Notes under the pieces: model-generated
What the model saw: the letters and a program-made list of their open reading frames with translations, nothing else
What the model was told of the DNA's origin: nothing
The model's database searches: none
From: Symbiodinium natans
Taxonomy: Eukaryota > Sar > Dinophyceae > Suessiales > Symbiodiniaceae
Assembly (NCBI GenBank): GCA_905221605.1
Contig: CAJNDS010000658.1
Span: 1-64,000, forward strand
Length of the DNA: 64,000 bases
Direction: 5' to 3'
Shown here: piece after piece, positions 51,501 through 60,800 of the stretch
How the letters are laid out: each line of letters opens with the position of its first letter
How positions within the stretch are numbered: position 1 is the stretch's first letter
Translations under genes and position numbers: made by a program

Positions 51501-53590
51501 GCATTCCAGCCGACTGTTGCATCCAGGAGGGATGGGCCATCGACACCATGCCACTGACAGGTCGTGGCCTTTGCTCGGATGCATCACCCTTGATTAAACA
51601 CACTGCAACGAAGCAAAGCTGCCCCGCGCCTCCTGGGCACCACATTATGTCAAGGCCAGGAAAAGACCTGTCAGTCATGCTAGTGCCATGCAGCGTGTGG
51701 CTAACACCTTCGAGTGGCTTAAGCTCGCGCACCCAGGAGATGAGCTGTCCTTCGCCTTGGGCAAGGAGGGGGCAACGCGGAGAAAGTTGGCCAACGCCAG
51801 TGGTGCCCGGCCGAGCTTTCTCACACCATAATGGTTGAGGGCTTAAGTTGAGCCCAGCAGTGCCAACACAGCTAGCGCTGCTTTCATCACGTGTTTCCCG
51901 CCTGAGCTCCCTGGCCGGCATCCGCAGCATGCACATGTAGTAGCCTCGCTTTCCGCATCTCTTACATCTTCAAGTATCATCGCAGGGATGACACAACTGT
52001 CGAGGATGCATCCTCGAGTACATCGGCAACATTGCTTACATGGCTGGCGTTCGTGCAGAACGACAGCGAGCTCGGGACCACACAATCCGATCTTCATTAC
52101 ATGCGAGCGCAGTGCAGAGGGTCACGCATAACATGCCTGAAACCCCAGAAACATGGAGATGAAGAGGTGGACCGAGCGAATCGAGCCCCAAACATCTCCA
52201 AAAAGGACTACATCACTTGGTTGAAGCAGCAGCGGATCGGGCCCGTCTACATCGACATCTCCACCCGCAGCGATGCTGCGGAGGTCCTTTCTGCTCTTGA
52301 ACTCTTGAGTTGCAACTGCGCACTTTTTGGAACCGTGACCCAAAAGGAGACTATACGGTATGAATGCGCAATAGAGAACGGTGTTCTTTGGCATTGCGCG
52401 GCCTCGAGACTCGACCTACCTGCGATCCTTCCCACCGCCCCGTGCACCCACCCCCCCCCCCAACCTCTGCCATAGGTGAAGGTGCCGCGCGAGCTAACTG
52501 GCATCCTCAAAGGCACGCTCTCTGCTGTTGTCGGAAGAGTACCTTGCAGTTGCCAACAAAGATGGACGTCAACTGGGCGAACTGTGCAGCCCTGAGCCCA
52601 ACTGGCCCCAACGACTCCAGTGGCCCTGAAGCCCATGAGCCGAGAATGGGTGGCCTTGTGGTGCCTCCCTGCAGCCCTAAACCCTAAACCCTAAACCCTA
52701 AATCAATATGCTGTAGTCCCAGCTTCCAGAATCCCAACATCGCCCTGCCGGACGCCAGAGTTCGCATATTCCTGGTACAGCCATGCGCCCCAACAGGTTA
52801 CTCAGCATTTTCATGCAAAGACTAAGAGAGGCGCTTTCCCAGCGCATGGTGCCCTTTTTTTGGAAGATTGCGGAAACAATATGCCTCTTGAGTCAGGCTT
52901 CTCAGGCTTCAGGCCTGTGCACCGGGTTATCCGAAGAGGGAAGCACGACATCTCCCAACGCAGCCAATCCCATGAGCAACATGTAGATTCACATCGCGCG
53001 GTTGACGAGCTTAAGTGCCCCGCGTTCAAGTGCATCTTTTCGCGGCACTCCTTCAATCCTAAAATAAAAAAACCAAGCCCTAAACCCTACAGAACTGAGC
53101 ACATCTCGAATGTTTTGCCCAAATCCGGTCAGGGGGCTGCAGGGTCTTGGGAGCAAAGGTTCAGAGAGGGTTCGGGGTCTTGGGGCTACGCTATGCCAAC
53201 CTCGGCTGATTCATATTATGCATCTGCAGAGATGTTCAGTGATTTGCATCTTTTTTTTTGCTGATGGCATGGCCATCGATGCTCTTGCCTTGATCAGGCA
53301 CAACGCTCAGAGACATCGAGCACGAAACGGACACGTTCTGTTTCCTCGAAGGAGACGTGGACTCGTCCGTCTTTTGACTGCAGCTTGGGATCTTCTTCTT
53401 TTGCGTGCCAACACGAGAGCAATTTGCACCTTACACTGTAGTGTCACTTTAGTTCCTGTAGTTACTCTAGCTACTGTAGTTACTGTAGTTACGAAAAAGA
53501 GAAGTGGGCGTGTCCAAGACAATCAGGAACGGCTTCTCATCTTCGGTGCATCACGGGGCCGGCGTCAAGCTGAAAGGAAGGCAGCGAAAC
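48521..53590 (+). CDS. four-KH-domain RNA-binding protein, copy A, multi-exon
   Basis: KH-a: about 48521-48594 (FILGRGGKTKHKIARVSGA, with GRGG loop) and about 48915-48950 (ARARKYISL). Linker: 49105-49145 (QRVGPVHV). KH-b: 49314-49371, 49545-49579 and 49642-49677 joined (LTMMDVPNNCVAFVTG, then GSGGNFLRACEE, then EWGTLMFFCDYQ), closed by 50730-50810 (LAIFGPPWGRAG, ELKIMAAIEAKLPG). KH-c: 51737-51802 (ELSFALGKEGATRRKLANAS), 52005-52075 (CILEYIGNIAYMAG) and 52206-about 52272 (DYITWLKQQRIGPVYID). KH-d: 52476-about 52515 (VKVPRELTG), about 53298-53367 (LRDIEHETDTFCFLEGD) and 53527-about 53590 (RLLIFGASRGRRQAERKAA). KH domains bind single-stranded RNA. Joins 49371/49545, 49579/49642, 51802/52005 and 52075/52206 hold the frame (GC, GC, GT, GA donors). 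The ends of the gene are not defined. Confidence 0.75.
49372..49544 (+). other. telomere-repeat-bearing intron in KH copy A (absent from copy B)
   Basis: GC-AG intron, 173 nt, between GTCACAG and GCTCTGG. The exons join as FVTGSGGNF, matching FVTGSQGNF of copy B, which is uninterrupted at this point. About 50 nt of CCCTAAA/CCCTAAT (49481-49530) lie just upstream of the acceptor. CAGGC occurs at both ends. Confidence 0.88.
49580..49641 (+). other. 62-nt GC-AG intron in KH copy A (absent from copy B)
   Basis: Lies between ACEE and EWGT; copy B reads TCEEEWGT without a break here. It holds no telomere-like repeat. Confidence 0.85.
49835..49990. repeat. (CTATGA)n hexamer array in a KH copy A intron
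   Basis: CTATGA/ACTATT/GACTATGC units run for about 150 bp between the FFCDYQ and LAIFG exons. The long frames here (Ile-Val, His-Ser or Met-Thr repeats) are by-products. Confidence 0.95.
50212..50325. mobile_element. MITE-like element, family 3, in a KH copy A intron
   Basis: The left end GTACCTTGGAGGTTCACCAG and right end GTTGAACCTCCAAGTAC are inverted repeats (about 25 bp). The interior carries a second pairing (CTTAGAAGT..GGTTA with TAAC..ACTTCTAA). One end recurs at about 56381-56405 (TGAACCTCCAAGT). Confidence 0.75.
50570..50895. repeat. telomere-like tracts bracketing one KH copy A exon
   Basis: CCCTAAA-type units (50570-50715) end 15 nt before the LAIFG exon (50730-50810). TTTAGGG units (50815-50895) begin 4 nt after it. 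The equivalent exon of copy B (60055-60124) is also bracketed by telomere-like tracts. Confidence 0.9.
51125..51297. repeat. TTTCCTGAATCG minisatellite
   Basis: About ten variants of (G)TTTCCTGAATCG, spaced 12-25 bp, lie in the intron between KH-b and KH-c of copy A. Confidence 0.85.
51803..52004 (+). other. 202-nt GT-AG intron in KH copy A (absent from copy B)
   Basis: Joins NASG to CILEY. Copy B reads RASGCILE in one exon at the same place (about 60808-60827). One of only three GT donors found among 20 introns. Confidence 0.88.
52076..52205 (+). other. 130-nt GA-AG intron in KH copy A
   Basis: Joins RQRAR to DYITW (donor CGG|GACC, acceptor AAAAG|GAC). Copy B has an intron one to two codons upstream instead (61137-61217), at R|RAREY. 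Confidence 0.82.
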
Positions 53591-55777
53591 CGGGTTATAA
53601 GCTGTAGAACCCGGATATATCCGGATATGCTGGGAAGTCGAGTGAAGCACAGGCGAAAACTCCGGCAAAAGCCGGGCGATCCCTGCAAACTGCCCGGTGC
53701 AGGTACAGGAGCTCATCAGAGCCCGGCCTCCACGGCAACCCGAGGCGCATGTCAGATGAGGGTTGATAAGGGTTCTTGAGGTTCAAGATTTAGGCTTAGG
53801 ATGTAGGATGGTTCAGGGTCGTTGCCAAGGACTTGCTTTCCGCCCAACAGAGTTGCAATAGCATCCTCCCACAGTACAGGGGATCCGTTAGAGCACCCCT
53901 TGTGCTGAACTTCTCCTTGAAGGAGGAGCTCTTCAACGGGCATACGGGTTACGGCCGCGGCCTCGGAGGTCTCTCAGGTCCAATTCGAAGTCTGGTCCTG
54001 TTTTCGGAGCCTTGTAGAATTGAATCCTGTGCAGTTTATATAGCGGTTTTTGTCGGTTTTGGGTTTCATCGAGATCCGAGGCAACAACGAAGGCCAGCAG
54101 CTGACAAAAGCGGAGATTCGCACCGGGCAGGCCATATGTGCGTCCCTGGACAAGGACCTGGGGTTCATTGCTCAAGGGTTCAGGTTTTCGCGGTTAGGGT
54201 TTAGGGTTTAGGGTTTAGGGTTTAGGGTTTAGGGTTTAGGGTTTAGGGTTTAGGGTTTAGGGTTTAGGGTTTAGGGTTTAGGGTTTAGGGTTTAGGGTTT
54301 AAACTGTTGCATTTTCTGGCTGTCAAGATGTGCAAAGGCTGTTACCGCCCAACTGACCTCCAGGAGAAGCTCCTGGCTATCCAGCAGTCTTGCGGCGCTC
54401 GGCTCACACAGCAGGGCACGGACAACGTGCAGCTTGGCGCTCCATGGGGCTCCTCTCCAGGGTTTAGGGTTTAGGGTTTAGGGTTTAGGGTTTAGGGTTT
54501 AGGGTTTAGGGTTTAGGGTTTAGGGTTTAGGGTTTAGGAACCTGTCGACAATCAATACCTGAGCTTGTGAGCGGGGGGAAAATGCAAGGGACGACCACTG
54601 ACCAAAGCGTCTGCACAGGAACACCCCCAAAGGAGCGGCACGGTCATCCAGAGTATGCTGGCAAAGGCATCGACATGATATTTTGGTATTGAAAATGCAA
54701 CGGGATGAATCGAAGGGCGGCTCGCGTTCCCCAGGACCAGAAACTTGCAAGTAAAGCTGCCACCTTTATTCGCTCTTGCCACGGCATGCCACCGCTGCCA
54801 GCGTGCGACTCAGGCTGATCCAGGGATATTCGCAACAAGTGAATCTGGCCACTGAGTTTGCAGTTCATTGCAACACCATGTAACTCCATTTAGTGCGAGC
54901 CTTGATAGCGGCTTGCTTTGAACCAAGCTCCGCAGTACACTGAAGGCCAAGAAGCAGCTTCAAGAGTACATCTTCGGCCTCAAAGTAGATGAGGACTGCG
55001 ACTTTGCCCGGCAAACCGGTGTGAAGATTTCGATGTGCCGGCAGCTATCCCAGGAGTTCACAACTCCAAGCGGAGTTCCATTCCACATCTTCATCGCCAA
55101 GGCAGCAGATGGCACGCCCTCCATCTTGGAGGAGGCACCTTGAGTCAATCCTGGTCCAGAACTCGTCAGAGCCGAAACAAACAACACTCCAAAATCCAAA
55201 AGCCTCTTGCCACACGCACGTTCGCAGTTGTACACAGAACAGTTGGGCTTCTGCATCCATGGAGGGCTTGGGAATCGCATTGATGTTGCGCCGATGCCTG
55301 CCAGGTCAGGAATCGAACTCGAGTTCGTGTGCAGGCCAAGAGCTGCGAAGCAGACGACGTGTGCAATTGCAGTGCTCTGGTTCCGGGGTTTGGGCGGATT
55401 GGGGTTCGACAGCAAGCCACCACGCGCAAGATGGCCCACGTACATTTCTCATGGGCTTCAGTTGGCAGGTAAAGCAAGCGGAGAAGAAGATCATCCTTTC
55501 TGGAATCTTCTCAGCACGCAGCTGAGAACCAATGCCTCGCAATGCTATGCCTTGGGGAGACCCTGCGGATTGCAGTTGACAGAGGCCCATTTTGGTCGCA
55601 TCACTTGTGTGGATGCCACATGTTGGGGAAACGGCCTTGGTGTGTACAGTTTTGGGGGCTGGTGTGGATCGTTTCTTCTCCTTTCCCAGGAAGTCATTTC
55701 CACGGATGTGCAACTTTGACATTGGCGTGTTTACTTGACTGTGCCGCGTCATGGGGTCATGTCAATGTGGATTCTCA

Positions 55778-55812
<35 letters not shown>

Positions 55813-57872
55813 TGTGTGTCTCTGTGTCTCTGTGTCTCTGTGTCTGTGTGTCTGTGTGTCCCGATCACAAAGGATTGTTGACTTTCCAGCAGGGGGGCAT
55901 GGCCCTCACTCACAGACCATGCCCACCGAAGCTAAGTGAGTGAGGGGGAGATCCATAAGGACGCCTGTGGACGCACCTGCTAAGCTGAAGCTCAGAGTGG
56001 TTATTCTCACTTTCGGGGGTCGCAAGAGTGTGTGTGTGTGTGTGTGTGTGAACAAGTGAGTGCCTAGTGTGTTTGCCTCTCTGTGCGAACCTGTGTGTGT
56101 CTGTGTCACGAAACCAAATTCAGGCCCCTCCAGTACCAGAGTCTTCTGAATTCATGTTTTAGCATGCACAGCATACGTGGTGTTGCAATGCCGAGGTCGT
56201 CTCGAATGCCCGCAAGGATCTGCAAACATTCCTGAGTTCTTTTGTGACCCACGAGGCCACGGCATTGGGGCTTCAGGGTTGAACCCTAAGCGACTCCAGA
56301 CACACCTATAACCTACTTAGAGGACTTAGGGGGCTTAGGAGGCTTTTCTGTACAGTAAAAAATTGGGGTTATAAGTTATAAGTACTCTGAACCTCCAAGT
56401 TCCCCCTATACCCATTGAGTGACAGGTGCATCTGAAGAAGGAGCAGTTGGAGAAAGTCTCCGCCCTTGGAAAGCAGCGCTTCCCCAAGCTGCAGCTTGGG
56501 CTGCATGGATGTTTCTGCGTTCGGTTGAGGGCTTAGGGTTTAGGGTTTAGGGTTTAGGGTTTAGGGTTTAGGGTTTATATAGGGATTAGGGTTTAGGGTT
56601 TAGGGTTCTAGCACTACTGCGAAGCGCTTGGTGTGGCTCAGCAATGCTTTTCATAGCACCCGAAACCCTAAACCCCAAACCCTAAACCCTAAACCCTAAA
56701 CCTGGTGTCCAATCATGTTGGCTGAGGAACAACTTCAGGCATCTGACGATGGCTCAAATCAACAAGGTGCCCTGTCTTTACGGCGGTTCCGTTCATCCGA
56801 AACCCTCGTTGCACCTGGCACCACGTGGAACCCCCCGCTCTCCAGGAGCAGCTCAAGTTGACCCTCTCCGGGGCGCCGGATGCCGTGAATGAGGCCCAGA
56901 ACACCCTGTCGGCTTCTTTTTCCAAAGGCCCTGAGGCATGGCGACTTCTTCACGGGATCCCTCCACGGTTTTAGGACCCTAAACCCTAAACCCTGAACCC
57001 TTTACCCCTTAAACCCTAAACCCTAAACCTCTCTGTGGAGGCTCGGGAGGAAGTGGATGGCCTCTTCCAGGAGCAGGGCTGGGCCGCCGCATCGGCTGAC
57101 ATGCGCCTCTCCCGGAGGTTTTAACTCCTTTCCGGATTTTTGAGGGGGGTTGAGCTTAGGGGTTTAGGGTTTAGGGTTAAGGGTTTAGGGTTTATGGTTG
57201 GGGTTTGGGGTTTAGGGTTTAGTTTCAACTCGTTTTCCGTAGTTTTGAGGGGGGTTGAGGGCTCCAGTCTTAGGGGTTTAGGGTTTAGGGTTTAGTTTGG
57301 GCTTCAGGGTTTCGGGGGTTTAGGGTTCTGACGGGCGGTTTAGGGTTTTAGGGGTAGTAGAGGGTACCTGTCTCGAGGTTTGCTGCGAAGCACAGCATGT
57401 CTCGCAGCACCGTGCCCGGCAAGCCTGACGCGGAAGGCCCCTGCTCCTGTCATTTCTGTAATGTAAAGGGATGCGGAACTTCCTGGAGACTCCGCTACAG
57501 CCAAGTGTGCTCGGTAACAGCCTAGGCCGCCGCAGGAACTAATAGCCACAGGAACGTGCAAGGCATGCACCATAACACACTAAACCCCTAAACCCCTAAA
57601 CCCCTTTACCCCTTTACCCCTTTAAACCCCTAAACCCCTAAACCCCAATTTTCACGAATTTTATCCGTGAAGGAGCTGGCCCCAACGAGAAGATCCGGCG
57701 CGACGGTGGGAAGACTGCAGAGATCCTGCAACTCACTGTTCTCCGGCTTTAGGGTTTAGGGTTTAGATTTGAAGAAGGGGACCCTAGCTCGTAGCCCCCT
57801 TCTGGAGGTCTCCGGGCTTGGTGCTGTCTGGCTAGCTGCTAGTTAGACATTTCGGTGCACTTTGCCATAAGG
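53591..57872. other. unassigned exon-like segments and telomere-like arrays between KH copies
   Basis: Protein-like + frames, each near an AG or a telomere-like tract: 54060-54180 (NNEGQQLTKAEIRTGQAI), 54310-54458 (MCKGCYRPTDLQEKLLAIQQ), 54936-55142 (TLKAKKQLQEYIFGLKVDED, stop 55142), 56428-56520 (LKKEQLEKVSALGKQRF). They may be exons of one unknown gene or the 3' part of KH copy A. No family is recognised. (TC)n(TG)n microsatellites lie at 55781-55860 and 56021-56052. CCCTAAA or TTTAGGG tracts lie at 56527-56610, 56662-56703, 56975-57030, 57160-57225 and 57585-57650. Confidence 0.4.
54194..54302. repeat. 15-copy perfect TTTAGGG array
   Basis: About 107 bp of uninterrupted TTTAGGG, as regular as a real telomere but internal. 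It stands directly before an exon-like segment. A second array of about 11 copies (54461-54538) stands directly after it. Confidence 0.97.
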
Positions 57873-60800
57873 ACATGGACTCAGCATTCATCCTGGGTCG
57901 CGGCGGCAAAACCAAGCACAAGATTGCACGGGTGTCCGGAGCAACGCTGGAGCTGCATGAGCACAACTGTGCCTTGGCGGAATGAAGTGAGAAGCATGCT
58001 TCAAGGGATTGGTGCGTGGGTCGGAAGTGTGAAGTCGAAGTGAAGGCGCTGGTTTTCTGGCAGGTTGACAACAGCACGCAACAGACTTCGGACTACCGAG
58101 GGAAGCTGCATGTAAGCAAGTTGGATCAGGCACGGTGGAGATCATCGGTGCAGATCCTGAGCGCCGGAGAGCAAGGAAGTATATCAACCTTGTGTCGGGG
58201 CAGCACGTGGAGTAAGGGTGTTGTTGCATGCGCTCACCATGGCTAAACATCCCGTGGAAGAGAGCTTGTTGGGCGGTCAGTGCTTTCAGTGGTAGGGCAT
58301 GAATGAACCATTCGTGAACCATCCGAGGTCGTTTTAGTGAACGCGGTCAAAGCTGCGAGCACTCAGGTTCGCGCCCAGCGCGTTGGGCCAGTGCACGTCA
58401 CTCCAGACCAGCACGATGACGGGGACCGGGTCTTTGCCTGCTTCGGGATTTCAGAGGTTCTCAAAGCCACGCATAATGATGATGACTTAATGACCCTCTT
58501 CCTGTCTATGCCCTGAGCCCCCTTGTTGTTGACAACTTGTTGAATCCGTGGAGTGCCCCTACTGTGCTGATGCTCGGAGAGCGTTGCGCTGTTGTACCAC
58601 CCACAGATACCTCAGAATTATCCGTGTCTTGCCTACTCAGCCATATTGACTCATTGCGCAAGTCGCCCTTGTGCGCCGTGAGCCCCGCCACAGTTTGGAC
58701 ATGGGACCTCTTGAGGCTTTCGAGGCCACCTTGTGTCGGAAGAGAAGAACTTCCAAGATCACGTGTTCAGGTACTTGAAAAAAGAGCATGCGAGCTTCCT
58801 GTGCCCCTTTGAGTCCACTTAATAGACCTCTAAGGGCAGTGGCTTGGTGAAGAAAGTGGCACCGGCTTTGGGGCTCGGGCTCGCGGGTCTCCTGAGCCGT
58901 GCAGAACTTCGGGGTCCACCGCAAGTCCCTGAACATGGCGACGCACATCTGTGTTGTCAAGAAAGCCAGAAAGTTTGCCTCCAAGAGCTTCCGTCAAGTG
59001 AAAAAGCGTGCTGAAGAACCGCCAGAAGCGCCCCAAAACGGCCGCACACGTCAAGAAAAATCACACGGATGCTTCCAGCTTCATCGGCGGGAGTAGTGGG
59101 ATGGGCCTACAGTACAGGACATCATTGGTTTGCGCTGACAGTGGGTCTTCTGCTCTATCGATTGCCTGGTATTGCCATCTACCAGCCGTGCCAGTCCAAT
59201 TCTCCCAACCCTGCAAAACATCAGCCAACATCACTTTCAGGCTGTGAGCCCTTCCCAGCGTGAAAAAACTGGGAATGCTCTCATAGGAAAGATGCTCTTG
59301 TGGGCGTGCTCATTCAGGCGTGCGCTGTTGCGACATTGTTGCATGCGCACAGGATCTCACGATGATCCCTGTGCCGACAAGCTGCGTTGGCTTCGTCACC
59401 GGCTCCCAGGGGAATTTCCTCAGGACTTGTGCCCCCAAGCCCTAAACCGGGTTTAGGGTTTGAGCTCCCCAAACCCTAAACCCTAAACCCTCAACCCTAA
59501 ACCCCAAATCCTACAGCTTTGTGGACTTGGAGCTCAGGACCTGCGAGGAGGAATGGGGCACCCTCATGTTCTTCTGCGACTATCAAGGCCTGATCTCTCT
59601 GGTTTGCTTGCGGAACAAAAACTGTAACATCCTGTAGCAACTGTGGTGCAATGGCTACAGTCGAACTCTAGTTATTGCAGAAACTGTAGTAATTTCATGG
59701 TCTGCTCCGTGCGCCATGTAGTATTTCGTTGTCAATGCCTGGAGTCTTGATAGCGCTCTAGCGACCCCTAAACCCTAAACCCTAAACCCTAAACCCTAAA
59801 CCCTAAACCCTAAGAGTATGCTTGGAGGTCCCGGAGGAAGCCCTGGAGACTCCGAGAACTTAGCGGCCGGCTCAACCTCTCGGAGCATTCGTCCTTTGCG
59901 AGAGTAAGGGGCTCCCATGTTTAGGGTTTAGGATTTAGGGTTTAGGTTTAGGGTTTAGGGTTTAGGGATTAAGGTTTAGGGTTTAGGGTTTAGGGTTTAG
60001 GGTTTAGGGTTTAGGGAAGTTGCGAGGCTACAAGTCGCTTGCGCCATGTCCGAGGCCATCTTCGGAGCAAGGGCCGGGCGGACGGGCGCAGAGCTTAAGG
60101 TGATGGCGGCGATCGAGGCCAAGCTGCCGCTGGGGGGCCCAGTTGTCCAAGGGTTTAGGGTTTAGGTCTAGGGTTTAGGGTTTAGGGTTTAGGGTTTAGG
60201 GTTAGGGTTTAGGGTTTAGGGTTTCGGGTTTAGGGTTTAGGGTTTAGGGTTTAGGGGCCCATGGCACCGGGCAGATCCGGGGGCAAGTTCGCAAGCTCTG
60301 GGAAGGTACTTCTTTACCAAGAACATCACCGACACTTGCTGCCAGGACTCTGCCAACAAAAAATGGGGGTTACTTTTTGTGCAGAGCCAACTCTCGTGGC
60401 AGCTCACCCTAAACCCTAAACATCCCTAAACATCCCTAAACATCCCTAAACATCCCTAAACATCCCTAAACATCCCTAAACAACCCTAAACAACCCTAAA
60501 CAACCCTAAACAACCCTAACCCTAAACCCTTAACATCCTGAACTCTCCGCCGACTTGGGGCCCCCCGAGGACGAGTGGGGCCGCGACACAATCCCTTTGG
60601 GAGACGAGGAGCTCTCCTTCGCCTTGGGCAAGGAGCCCCCAAAGAGTTCGATGAAAAAAAGGAAGAGAGAGACTTCCCTCAGAAGACCCCCAGAAAAGGG
60701 ACCCTAAACCCTAAACCCTAATCCCGAATAACCCAAATCCCTAAACCCTTTGGGGGACTGTGCTCGCCTGTTCGGAGGACGGTGCCACTCGGAAGAAACT

